64,000 bases of DNA from Nitrospirillum amazonense (GTDB lineage: Bacteria; Pseudomonadota; Alphaproteobacteria; Azospirillales; Azospirillaceae): assembly GCF_007828045.1 (NCBI RefSeq), contig NZ_VITN01000014.1, forward strand, positions 113,062 to 177,061. The letters are read 5' to 3'. Every line of letters begins with the position of its first letter. Within the stretch, counting starts at the first letter, position 1. Position numbers and translations under genes: made by a program. Under the pieces are notes generated by a model that had not been told where the DNA came from, made no database searches, and saw only the letters and a program-made list of their open reading frames with translations. Positions 34,920-43,049 of the stretch are shown in pieces.

Positions 34920-36689
34920 ATGCCCGTCCCCCCGGCACGCGTTCTCACCGCCCTGCTCTTGGCCGGCCTGTCGCTGACCTCCCTGCGGGCGCAGGCACAA
35001 AGCTATGAGCGCATCGCGCCCAAGGAGCCGCCCGCCAAGGCGCCGGTGGACCAGACGCCGCAGTTGCCCATGCCGGCCGCCCCCGCGCCCGAATCAGACC
35101 GGGTGATCCTGCCCCTGCTGAAGGGCCTGGCCTTCGTGCCCTCGCCGGCCGCCGTGAAGCCGCACGGCAGCACCGTCACCGGCGTGGACACCGGCGGCAT
35201 CGACATCCTGGACCGCCCCGGCTTTCGCCCGCTCGCGGAGGCTTACATCGGCAAGCCCCTGCGCCTGGCGGACCTGAATGAACTGGCCCGCCGCATCGTC
35301 GCTTTCTACCGAGACAACGACCACCCGCTGGTCGATGTGCTGGTGCCGGAGCAAGACATCGACAACGGCACCGTGCAGGTGGTGGTGCGCGAATTCACGG
35401 TGGGCCAGGTGGCGGCCGAGGGCAACGAGTGGTTCGACAGCGCCCTGCTGACCCGGCACATCAGCGTCCGCCCGGGTGACCGGGTGGAGGGGGAGCGCCT
35501 GCTGCGCGAGGTCAATGGCCTGAACGAAAATCCCTTCCGCCAGGTTGACCTGGTCTATCGCCCCGGCACCGCCCCGGGCACCACCGACCTGGTGCTGTCC
35601 ACCCGCGACCGTCTGCCCCTGCGCGTCTATGCCGGCTATGACAACAGCGGCGCGCCCAGCACCGGCCGCGACCGCTGGAACCTGGGCTTCAACTGGGGCA
35701 ACGCCTTCTGGCAGGATGAGCAGCTGTCCTACCAGCTGACCACCAGCGACGATTTCTGGCATGACCGGCCGGGCGGGCGGAACGCGTCCTTTGTCGGCCA
35801 TTCCCTCAGCTGGCTGGCGCCCCTGCCCTGGCAGGACCGCCTGATGATCTTCGGCAGCTATGAGGAAAGCGTGCCCAACGTGGGCAACGATTTCGGCCTG
35901 GTGGGCAAGAGCGGCCAGGCCAGCCTGCGCTATCAAATCCCCTTGGCGCGGACGTCGGATTTCGCCCACCAGCTGGAATTCGGCTACGACTTCAAGACCA
36001 CCAACAATAACCTGGCCTTCGGCGGCGTCCAAATCTCGCGCACGGCGACGGAGATCAACCAGTTCTCCGCCAACTACACCGCCACCCTGGGTGACGCCTG
36101 GGGCAGCACGGGGTGGAGCAACACCCTGGTGTGGAGCCCCGGCGGCCTGACCGGCGACAACACCAACGCCGCCTTCCAGCCGGGCGACAACCAGTCCGGC
36201 CGCCTGGGCGCCAAGGCCGATTATCTTTACGTCCGCAGTGAGCTGAACCGTCTGGTCAAGCTGCCGGAGGACTCGGTATGGGCCACCCGCGTGGTGGGGC
36301 AGTTGAGCAACCGCGCCCTGCTGGACACCGAGCAGCTGGGCGCCGGCGGCGCCGACATCCTGCGCGGCTACAACGAGCGCGCCGTGAATGGTGACCAGGG
36401 CGTGCTCATCAGCACGGAGCTGCGCAGCCGCGCCTTCAAGCTGGTGCAGCGCGGCCCCGATGACGCCCTGCAACTGCTGGCCTTCTTCGATTACGGCAGC
36501 CTGTGGAACCGCAACATCCCGGCCGGGGAGAGTGACAACGTCAACCTGGCCAGCACCGGTGTGGGCCTGGGCTACACCTATGGCACCTATCTGACGGTGA
36601 AGTTCGCCTACGGCTGGCAGTTGCGCAAGCTGCCGGGCGCCACGGAAAAGGGGGAACTCGGCCACGTCTCGGTGACGCTGAGCTATTGA
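34920..36689 (+). CDS. ShlB/FhaC-type two-partner secretion transporter (TpsB)
   Basis: 589 residues. A signal peptide (VLTALLLAGLSLTSLRAQAQ) is followed by a Pro-rich stretch, POTRA domains (about 80-235; LRLADLNELARRIVAFYRDN, DNPVDVLV-like strand, GDRVEGERLLREVNGLNENP) and a 16-strand-type barrel (about 240-589) ending VSVTLSY, a good outer-membrane C-terminus. It recognises the TPS domain of the adjacent exoprotein in the periplasm and moves it across the outer membrane. ATG 34920 has AGGA 6 nt upstream and starts a proper signal peptide; the open frame back to 34833 lacks one. Confidence 0.93.
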   Translation: MPVPPARVLTALLLAGLSLTSLRAQAQSYERIAPKEPPAKAPVDQTPQLPMPAAPAPESDRVILPLLKGLAFVPSPAAVKPHGSTVTGVDTGGIDILDRPGFRPLAEAYIGKPLRLADLNELARRIVAFYRDNDHPLVDVLVPEQDIDNGTVQVVVREFTVGQVAAEGNEWFDSALLTRHISVRPGDRVEGERLLREVNGLNENPFRQVDLVYRPGTAPGTTDLVLSTRDRLPLRVYAGYDNSGAPSTGRDRWNLGFNWGNAFWQDEQLSYQLTTSDDFWHDRPGGRNASFVGHSLSWLAPLPWQDRLMIFGSYEESVPNVGNDFGLVGKSGQASLRYQIPLARTSDFAHQLEFGYDFKTTNNNLAFGGVQISRTATEINQFSANYTATLGDAWGSTGWSNTLVWSPGGLTGDNTNAAFQPGDNQSGRLGAKADYLYVRSELNRLVKLPEDSVWATRVVGQLSNRALLDTEQLGAGGADILRGYNERAVNGDQGVLISTELRSRAFKLVQRGPDDALQLLAFFDYGSLWNRNIPAGESDNVNLASTGVGLGYTYGTYLTVKFAYGWQLRKLPGATEKGELGHVSVTLSY

Positions 36690-36710
36690 CGCGGCATATA
36701 GCCGTTCGCG

Positions 36711-36961
36711 TTAAATCGGACACCGCCGGCTATGGCTGAGTTTGTCCGCGGGTAGCTTCACGCCCAAAGATGATTCCACCTTTGGGTGATCTTCTCTGGC
36801 CCTCTGGTCCTCCGTCAGGAAGGGAGCGGACTTGATGCGATCGACGGCCGGGCCAATGGCATCGGGCCAATATATCTGGTCCGCGCCGAACATGATGCGC
36901 TTACCGAATCCTCGGGCCGGACGCTGGTATCGACCTTGTACCTGGAAATTGGCTCGGTCTT
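36711..36961 (-). pseudogene. C-terminal remnant of an amidohydrolase (amidohydrolase_2 family)
   Basis: The minus strand reads RGFGKRIMFGADQIYWP followed by DAIGPAVDRIKSAPFLTEDQ. This is the usual C-terminal region of TIM-barrel amidohydrolases, which normally continues into a KxDIxYxNAARFL-type helix. Here the helix is replaced by unrelated sequence after TEDQ, and an in-frame TAA (about 36960) ends the reading frame on the 5' side. Only about 60 residues of family sequence remain, so the gene is broken at both ends. It lies between the TpsB gene and the methyltransferase, next to several strong palindromes. Confidence 0.6.
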
Positions 36962-37130
36962 ATACCAGCGGCACGAGATGGAGACTCGTGCCGCTGTAGG
37001 CCCCGACTGGGGCCGCCGGAGCGAGCACCCCCAGTTTACGTAAAGGGGGGCACAGCGAGGACAAGCCTAGGCGGACGGATGTCCGCCGCCCGGCGACTGA
37101 GGGAGCATTTGAACGGTCACGTTCAAATGC
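36763..37130. repeat. Cluster of five strong palindromes between tpsB and the rRNA methyltransferase gene
   Basis: Perfect inverted repeats: CCCAAAG/CTTTGGG (36763-36786, 10-nt loop); AGCGGCACGAG and its complement (36967-36995, 7-nt loop); GGCCCC/GGGGCC (36999-37014); GGCGGAC/GTCCGCC (37070-37087); GCATTTGAACG and its complement (37105-37130, 4-nt loop). No U-tract follows most of them. The block could be a REP-like element, the debris of a small mobile element, or terminators for the adhesin operon. Confidence 0.6.
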
Positions 37131-37227
37131 CGCGCGTATTATGACGGACTGGCCCCCTGCCCCACCGCACGGAAGCCATGGCGAGAAAGCCCTCGCCGGT
37201 TCGGGGGTGGCGCGATATCAAAGCGCC

Positions 37228-38343
37228 ATGGATGAGCGCGACGACTTTGACATCTACGTGGTGACCACACCCGGCCTGGAATCCGCGCTGTGCGCGGAAA
37301 TGACGGCGGCCGGCTTCACCGACCCGCAGCCCGGCAAGGGCGGTGTCAGCACTCGGGGCGGCTGGACGGAGGTCTGGCGCGCCAACCTGGAACTGCGCGG
37401 CGCCACCCGCGTGCTGGTGCGCATCGGCTCCTTCCGCGCCTTGCACCTGGCGCAGTTGGACAAGCGCGCCCGCCGCTTCCCTTGGACGGACTTCCTGCGG
37501 CCGGACGTGCCGGTGAAGGTGGAGGCCAGCTGCACCAAGTCTCGCATCTACCACGCCGGCGCCGCGGCGGAGCGCATCACCCGCGCCCTGTCGGAGGAGT
37601 TGGGCGCCCCCATCGCGGACGATGCCGAGGTCGTCGTCAAGGCCCGCATCGACGACGACCTCTGTACCTTCAGCATCGACACGTCGGGCGAATCATTGCA
37701 CAAGCGCGGCCATAAGGAAGCGGTGAACAAGGCCCCAATGCGGGAGACCATGGCCGCCCTGTTCCTGCGCCAGTGCGGCTATGACGGCCATGAGCCCTTG
37801 ATCGACCCCATGTGCGGTTCAGGCACTTTCGTGATCGAGGCGGCGGAGATTGCCGCCGGCCTGAAGCCTGGCCGTTCCCGATCCTTCGCCTTCGAAAGGC
37901 TGGCCGGCTTCGACGCCGCCGCCTGGGACGCGCTGAAAGCCTCCGCAGTCCTTACCCCACCAACCGTGCGCTTCCATGGCAGCGACCGCGACGCCGGCGC
38001 CGTGAAGATGAGCCAGGACAACGCGGCGCGGGCCGGCGTGGCAGACTGGACCGACTTTCGGCGCCACGCCATCAGCGACCTGACCCCGCCCGGTGGCCCG
38101 CCCGGGCTGGTCATCGTCAACCCGCCCTATGGCGGGCGCATCGGCGACACCAAGCAGCTCTATGCCCTGTACGGCAGCCTTGGCAAGGTGCTGCGCGAGC
38201 GCTTCCATGGCTGGCGCGTCGGCATCATCACCAATGAACCGGCTCTGGCCAAAGTGACCGACCTCTCCTTCCTGCCCACCGGCGCGCCGGTGCTGCATGG
38301 CGGCATCAAGGTGATCCTGTACCGGACGGCGCCTCTGGCCTGA
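37228..38343 (+). CDS. THUMP-domain class I SAM-dependent RNA methyltransferase (RlmL-like)
   Basis: 372 residues. An N-terminal ferredoxin-like/THUMP region (about 1-165; TTPGLESALCAEM, VKVEASCTKSRIYHAGAAAERI) is followed by a Rossmann methyltransferase domain. That domain has motif I DPMCGSGTFVIEAA (about 191-204), GSDRDAGAVKMSQDNA and the catalytic NPPYG (about 297-301). This matches the RlmL N-terminal methyltransferase/YpsC group, which makes N2-methylguanosine in 23S rRNA. It lacks the second RlmK-type domain of the E. coli fusion. The frame is open back to 37141, but ATG 37228 begins the conserved part. A strong terminator follows at 38398. Confidence 0.88.
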   Translation: MDERDDFDIYVVTTPGLESALCAEMTAAGFTDPQPGKGGVSTRGGWTEVWRANLELRGATRVLVRIGSFRALHLAQLDKRARRFPWTDFLRPDVPVKVEASCTKSRIYHAGAAAERITRALSEELGAPIADDAEVVVKARIDDDLCTFSIDTSGESLHKRGHKEAVNKAPMRETMAALFLRQCGYDGHEPLIDPMCGSGTFVIEAAEIAAGLKPGRSRSFAFERLAGFDAAAWDALKASAVLTPPTVRFHGSDRDAGAVKMSQDNAARAGVADWTDFRRHAISDLTPPGGPPGLVIVNPPYGGRIGDTKQLYALYGSLGKVLRERFHGWRVGIITNEPALAKVTDLSFLPTGAPVLHGGIKVILYRTAPLA

Positions 38344-38397
38344 ACGGCGCGCGGCCGGTTCTTGTCCCGATCCGATCGCCCAAGGGGCCCAGAATCA

Positions 38398-38429
38398 AAA
38401 CCCCCGCCGGCTTACGCGGGCGGGGGTTT
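38398..38429. terminator. Strong hairpin terminator, probably the original rrn/tRNA-fMet terminator
   Basis: AAACCCCCGCC and GGCGGGGGTTT pair perfectly around a 10-nt loop. It can serve the methyltransferase gene on the plus strand and the tRNA-fMet gene on the minus strand, which ends 6 nt away. Confidence 0.75.
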
Positions 38430-38434
38430 GTGCT

Positions 38435-38511
<77 letters not shown>

Positions 38512-38562
38512 TCAGCTTGAATTTACTCAGTTTTTACCGCTTCTCACCAACTCTATCAAAGC

Positions 38563-38627
38563 AAGTGCCCTAGATTCTGCCCTAGAGTTTTGCCCTAATT
38601 CCCTGCTCTGACATTAAAGTGCCCTAA
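38563..38627. repeat. Candidate integrase arm-type sites, left end
   Basis: Four copies of GCCCTA (38567, 38579, 38592, 38621), two within AAGTGCCCTA. The 12-mer AAGTGCCCTAGA at 38563-38574 recurs exactly at 63437-63448 beside the integrase gene. Such repeats on both sides of a core are typical arm sites of tyrosine integrases. Confidence 0.55.
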
Positions 38628-38943
38628 CGGGGAGCCAGCATGTAGCACACCCCCGAACGGAATGCGAAGCTAATTCTGAGGATGCCTTTCACCTTGGGCA
38701 AATCAGGCTGCTCCACTTCGTCACGGATCAGCCCTCCCCGGCTACGCCAGCGCATATGCGGATGGGCAGCGAATGAAAGCAGCCCGTGCGGGAACCGTCA
38801 AAGCGGCTCACTTCCGCGCCTGCGGCTTGTGCAGTAGCGCCCCGTAACCGGCGCTACGGCGGCGTGTGACAGCCCCGCCCTTTGGCCTGCTCACTCCTTC
38901 GCGCCATCGCGCAATGATGCGCGTGGAAGCCAAGGAGGACACC
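38628..38943. other. Non-coding left end of the island with a perfect 8-bp hairpin
   Basis: No gene is visible. GTAGCGCC (38834-38841) and GGCGCTAC (38850-38857) pair perfectly around 8 nt. A strong ribosome-binding site for the following small gene ends the region. Confidence 0.5.
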
Positions 38944-39060
38944 ATGACCCTAACCGAACTAGCCTTGATCTTAAACGCAAGCGCCAACCTCATCGCTGCT
39001 GTTACCCAGTGGCGACGGCTTGCCCGTGAACAGACTTCGAGTCGGGCTAGGCATATATGA
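38944..39060 (+). CDS. Small hypothetical protein (38 residues)
   Basis: The ATG follows AAGGAGGACACC, one of the best ribosome-binding sites in the window. The product MTLTELALILNASANLIAAV continues into a short basic tail (TQWRRLAREQ...). It has one hydrophobic helix, long enough to span or lie in the membrane. It is the first gene inside the left end of the island. I do not recognise a family; small amphipathic proteins like this are common on mobile elements. Confidence 0.5.
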   Translation: MTLTELALILNASANLIAAVTQWRRLAREQTSSRARHI

Positions 39061-39278
39061 GTTGATGTTTTTCTTTATATATTTCGCCACTTCTGCGATC
39101 ATATAAAAATATTTGTAAGCTCAACTCATTGCGACACCCCTTACTCCTATGCAGGAAACGGCTCGCGCTTAACATATTATACTCGCCGAGGTACATATTG
39201 CTATTCTCAGTTCCTTCAAAGAGAATTAAAAATAGAAAAATTCTGGTCCATGCGGGTTGAATTTTGAGGAACAGATCA
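39061..39278. other. AT-rich intergenic stretch, no gene seen
   Basis: Low-GC DNA unlike the host, with promoter-like AT runs. It probably carries the promoter of the DUF4238/SEC-C gene. Confidence 0.35.
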
Positions 39279-41708
39279 GTGCCTCTGCAGGTAACAAGAG
39301 ACAACCATTACGTCCCTCAATGGTATCAGCGCGGTTTTCTCGCGCTCGGGGAGACGCAATTGCACTATCTCGACATGTCGCCAGACCAGAAGGTGCTAGC
39401 CGATGGCCGCATCATCACTATGAACAATCTAAACCGACGCGCACCGAAAGGGTGCTTTTATGCATTTGATCTTTACTCAACCCATTTTGGCCAAATCGTA
39501 AATGATGAAGTCGAAAAATTTCTCTTCGGGCCAATCGATGACAAAGGTTCTCAAGCTATTCGCGCATTTGTCTCAGGTGATCCGAGCGAGGTACACCCTG
39601 CCTTTCAGGATTTCTTCGAATATGTGGACGCACAGAAGCTAAGAACCCCAAAGGGCCTAGACTGGATCAAAACGCGCTATGCATCGCTCGATCAGGTGCA
39701 GCTAATGGTCGAGATGCAGGGATTGCGGCTCATGCATTGCAGGATGTGGACCGAGGGGGTGCGCGAGATTGTTTCTGCTGAAAATTCCGAGGTGAAGTTC
39801 ATCGTTAGCGATCATCCCGTGACATTTTACAATGCGTCGCTTCCACCGACGGCAGCGGATTGCGCCTACCCAAACGATCCCTCTATCGAGGGGATCGGCA
39901 CGCAGACTGTTTTTGTCCTCGATGCTAATACATGCCTGATTCTTACGCATTTAGAGTACGCAAAAAATCCGGCTTCTGTAAATCTGAGTGCGCCCAGGAC
40001 CAACCCAAATTTTCGTGGGTCAAGCATCGTGCGGACGGACGCTTTCATCCGCACAAGGAAGCTATCGCGGGATCAGGTTATCGCTATTAACCACCTAATC
40101 AAGAGTCGCGCACGCAGATTCCTAGCCGCTTCGAACCGTGACTGGCTCACGCCCGAGAAATCGTTCGTAGGCGAATGGGGTGATATTGCACAAGTCCTTC
40201 TTCCAAAGGATGACCTGTGGCGTTTTGGCGGCGAGATTTACATCGGATATAATGACGGTCGGACACATTATCAGGATGCCTTCGGGCGCACGTCAGGAGC
40301 CCACGAATACCTGCGACGCAATGCACAGAAATCGAACCTCCAGCCCAATGATCTCTGCGGCTGTGGAAGTGGCCACAAATTTAAGCGTTGTTGCCAATCC
40401 TTGCCGTTTGCAGACCGTCCGACTTGGGAGGTTTACGGCATTCGCGAGCGTAATCTCATGTTTTGCCGCGTGGTTGAGGATATTTTAGGCCTGAACGCGG
40501 GGAAAACTTGGCAAGACGTCCAGCGCGAACTAAACGAAGATCAGGTCAAGCGCATCTATGAAGCATTCGGCAGCCTCTGGCCAGAAGACACCGATCTCCC
40601 TAGCCTTCTGCCGAGGCCGAGGAATGGCATTTTGCGTGCGGTCTATCTTGGCGTTTCGGACCCGCGCCTCATTGGCCCAATGGTTCTTGGGTGGCTTCCT
40701 TATTTTGACGAAGTGATTCTCGCACATCCTTTCGTGAATCCGGTACGGCTCAAGCCGGAGTACAGCCCCACGGTATCGCCGTCGCAATACAAAGAGCAGA
40801 CACTTAAGAACGTATTGCTCCTTCTGGAACTTGAGCCATTTATTCATGCCGGTTATGTCCACCTCATCCCGGACCCCGGAGACATTGATGCGCAATTTGG
40901 GGCCTCCATGCTTCAAATGGCGACCGAACGGACTGCGGACTCCAAACCATCAAGCGCGCTTGATGGTTGGCATAAGGCGATGGCCGATGATGATCATCGT
41001 CGGCTAATGCTGCGCCAGCCGGAAGCGTCGTTGCGTCGAAGATTCCGGCAGATAACGCCTGAGCTATCAGATAAACAGATCGACACCATAGTATCTCATG
41101 CTAAATCAGAGTTAGAAACTGATCCATATGCGCTGCTTCAGCCAATGGAGATGGGAGAAGCTGGTGCACAACTTCTTTGTTTCAAAGGATATGGGCTGGA
41201 AGTCGGAATGTACCTTGCTTCACTTACCGGCTCCGTCATCTACACGGATCTGGACGTGCATTGGCAGTACCTTCATATGCATGGATTGGAGAAGGGGATC
41301 GTGGAGAATGCCCAGTGGGCACCGGCCGTCAAGGCTCTGAGCAATGTCGAATTCCCACTTGAATTACAGGGTTGGCCCGTTCTGCAAGCAATTCGGATGG
41401 GCCGATTTGGCAAGATAAAGGTCAGATCGGGGACGTTGACCGATGCTCTTTTAAATCTGCAAGAAGCGCCACAGCCTGATAAAATTGCGACGCAAATTTC
41501 TTCCATTTCCGAGTTGGTCCAGCGTGAGATGTCAAAAATACCAATCGGAAATCGATTGACGGGGCGGATTGGGCTTTCCGTCCCCTCGGGCGGCTTCCAG
41601 CGACAGGAAGTGCAACGACTTCTGCTTACGTTTGGTCGAGTAAAGGCTACTCGGCCCATCCCATTTGCGATGTGCATTAAGTTCGAAGCACTAGCCACTC
41701 TCCCGTAG
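39279..41708 (+). CDS. DUF4238 domain protein with central SEC-C motif
   Basis: 809 residues. The N-terminal third (about 1-330) is a DUF4238 domain (TRDNHYVPQWYQRGFL, FIVSDHPVTFYN, LTHLEYA). A SEC-C zinc motif follows (about 355-378; NDLCGCGSGHKFKRCC), then a long C-terminal region (about 390-809) without a family I recognise. GTG 39279 is favoured because GAGGA lies 8 nt upstream; a TTG at 39264 is also in frame. DUF4238 proteins often appear in defence-island contexts but have no proven activity. A second DUF4238 gene lies at 60042. AT-rich codon use marks this as foreign DNA. A defence role is inference only. Confidence 0.75.
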   Translation: MPLQVTRDNHYVPQWYQRGFLALGETQLHYLDMSPDQKVLADGRIITMNNLNRRAPKGCFYAFDLYSTHFGQIVNDEVEKFLFGPIDDKGSQAIRAFVSGDPSEVHPAFQDFFEYVDAQKLRTPKGLDWIKTRYASLDQVQLMVEMQGLRLMHCRMWTEGVREIVSAENSEVKFIVSDHPVTFYNASLPPTAADCAYPNDPSIEGIGTQTVFVLDANTCLILTHLEYAKNPASVNLSAPRTNPNFRGSSIVRTDAFIRTRKLSRDQVIAINHLIKSRARRFLAASNRDWLTPEKSFVGEWGDIAQVLLPKDDLWRFGGEIYIGYNDGRTHYQDAFGRTSGAHEYLRRNAQKSNLQPNDLCGCGSGHKFKRCCQSLPFADRPTWEVYGIRERNLMFCRVVEDILGLNAGKTWQDVQRELNEDQVKRIYEAFGSLWPEDTDLPSLLPRPRNGILRAVYLGVSDPRLIGPMVLGWLPYFDEVILAHPFVNPVRLKPEYSPTVSPSQYKEQTLKNVLLLLELEPFIHAGYVHLIPDPGDIDAQFGASMLQMATERTADSKPSSALDGWHKAMADDDHRRLMLRQPEASLRRRFRQITPELSDKQIDTIVSHAKSELETDPYALLQPMEMGEAGAQLLCFKGYGLEVGMYLASLTGSVIYTDLDVHWQYLHMHGLEKGIVENAQWAPAVKALSNVEFPLELQGWPVLQAIRMGRFGKIKVRSGTLTDALLNLQEAPQPDKIATQISSISELVQREMSKIPIGNRLTGRIGLSVPSGGFQRQEVQRLLLTFGRVKATRPIPFAMCIKFEALATLP

Positions 41709-41722
41709 ATGGGGAGCATACA

Positions 41723-41965
41723 TCAGCCATCGGCAATGCTTTCCGCCCCCTCAAAAAAGAATGTAATCGGCACACCCAATGCTTTCGCGGCTTCATGCAA
41801 GGTGGAGACGGCCATACGGTTAATGCCCTTTTCGTATTTTTGCACCTGCTGGAAGGTGACGCCAAGGGCTGCGCCCAACTCGGTTTGGGTCATGCCAAGG
41901 GAGCGCCGCCGTAAATACAGGCGCGCTGCGACTTGCTTATCTACCGGGTGGATGTGGCGGGTCAT
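41723..41965 (-). CDS. XRE-family helix-turn-helix regulator
   Basis: 80 residues from ATG 41965, preceded by GAGGAGGAAACCCA. The HTH is RRRSLGMTQTELGAALGVTF then QQVQKYEKGINRM, a standard Cro/CI-like fold; the tail ITFFFEGAESIADG is common in phage/ICE-type regulators. Its ATG overlaps the stop of the small membrane protein gene (ATGA), which in turn overlaps the recombinase gene, so the three are one translationally coupled unit. It probably regulates this unit through the repeated sites upstream of the recombinase. Confidence 0.88.
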   Translation of the reverse strand: MTRHIHPVDKQVAARLYLRRRSLGMTQTELGAALGVTFQQVQKYEKGINRMAVSTLHEAAKALGVPITFFFEGAESIADG

Positions 41966-42120
41966 TGGGTTTCCTCCTCGTTGGTTTCTGCATGCGGGCG
42001 TCGCCGTGAGGCAAAAATCAGCAGCACGGCGGGGGAAAGAAAAATTTCCACCACCGCCCACGTCATGCGCAGTGCGAGCCGGACATCAGCCCAACAGGTT
42101 GGTTTGCGGGGTGTCGTCAT
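41962..42120 (-). CDS. One-helix small membrane protein (52 residues)
   Basis: MTTPRKPTCWADVRLALRMT is followed by a single hydrophobic helix (AVVEIFLSPAVLLIFA) and a charged tail (SRRRPHAETNEEETQ). It is joined at both ends by ATGA overlaps: its start overlaps the recombinase stop and its stop overlaps the XRE start. Function unknown; no family recognised. The coupling suggests it is made in fixed ratio with its neighbours. Confidence 0.6.
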   Translation of the reverse strand: MTTPRKPTCWADVRLALRMTWAVVEIFLSPAVLLIFASRRRPHAETNEEETQ

Positions 42121-42830
42121 CCGTACCCCCACCATGGGAACACCGTTGCCGGAGGGGGGAGCTGGTGGGGCGGCGGTATCCGAAGCGCCGGGGCGCGTGC
42201 CGGACGGGTAGACCGCGGGCGTTTGGGTACGGGAACCGCTACGCGGGCACTGACCCTCAAGTTTTCCCACGCCCTTGCTGCCAAGGCGCGTTTCTCGACC
42301 CCAACGGCGTTCATGTACACCATGGTCGTGCGTAGCGTGGCATGCCCCAGCACCTCTTGAATGACGGTAGGCGTACTGCCCCCTTCGGCTGCGCGGATGC
42401 CGTAGGCGTGCCGCAACCCTTTGGGACACGCCATCGGCCCGACGATCTGCGCCCGCCTCATGGCGGCTTTGATGATCCGCCAAGCCGTCGTGCGGTGCAT
42501 CGTCCATAGGCGGCCATCCTCCCCCGCCGGTAGGGCCAGCAACAATTCAATGACGAACGGGGGCACAGGGACGTTGCGAAAGACGGTCTTCCGCCGTTTC
42601 AGGGTGCGGAACTGCACCGCCATTTGCTCCTCGTCGATCTGATGCTTCATGAACGCCAGCGCCTCGGAAATCCGGCAGCCGGTGTAGGCCAGCAGGTAAC
42701 ACAGCGCATGGCGGGCAAGGTCGTACCCGTCCGCCACGGCCAGAAAGCGGTCGGTTTCGTTTTGGTTGAGGTATTTTCGGCGGCCTGTCGGGTCATACAC
42801 CTGCCAATCCAGCGTTGCCGGGATAGCCAT
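42117..42830 (-). CDS. Small tyrosine recombinase
   Basis: 237 residues from ATG 42830 (AGGAGGAATGGAAA upstream). Catalytic-domain motifs are AYTGCRISEAL (first Arg), GLRHAYGIR (His/Arg box) and LGHATLRTTMVYMNAV (His/Trp position and nucleophile Tyr). There is almost no N-terminal arm-binding domain, unlike the 441-residue island integrase at 62023. It resembles small XerC-like recombinases seen on ICEs and plasmids, which resolve multimers or flip local segments. The 25-bp repeats at 42849 and 42977 lie just upstream and could be its targets or operators. Confidence 0.8.
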   Translation of the reverse strand: MAIPATLDWQVYDPTGRRKYLNQNETDRFLAVADGYDLARHALCYLLAYTGCRISEALAFMKHQIDEEQMAVQFRTLKRRKTVFRNVPVPPFVIELLLALPAGEDGRLWTMHRTTAWRIIKAAMRRAQIVGPMACPKGLRHAYGIRAAEGGSTPTVIQEVLGHATLRTTMVYMNAVGVEKRALAARAWENLRVSARVAVPVPKRPRSTRPARAPALRIPPPHQLPPPATVFPWWGYG

Positions 42831-42848
42831 TTTCCATTCCTCCTGCAT

Positions 42849-42873
42849 GCAACAAAATCGGCAATAGGGTTGC
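42849..42873. repeat. 25-bp site, copy 1 (GCAAC-N15-GTTGC)
   Basis: Inverted arms GCAAC and GTTGC separated by 15 nt, inside a longer dyad GCATGCAAC/GTTGCATGC (42845-42877). It matches copy 2 at 21 of 25 positions. It sits 19 nt upstream of the recombinase start. Confidence 0.6.
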
Positions 42874-42976
42874 ATGCGGATTTTCTCACGCCAGAAATGC
42901 AGCCGATTCCCGGCCTCAACCAAAGTATAAGTCGCCGTCCTTGTCGATAATAACCATGTATTCCAGAGCACATCCC

Positions 42977-43001
42977 GCAACAAAATTGCCGATAGTGTTG
43001 C
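42977..43001. repeat. 25-bp site, copy 2 (GCAAC-N15-GTTGC)
   Basis: Direct repeat of copy 1, 128 bp away, with the same 15-nt spacing and interior AAAAT-x-G-x-C-x-ATAG. It lies in the divergent region between the recombinase and the gene at 43050. Operator or recombination site. Confidence 0.6.
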
Positions 43002-43049
43002 ATGGTGTCATCATTCCGCCTCCGGTGACTTATATATTGGAGTCTGGGA

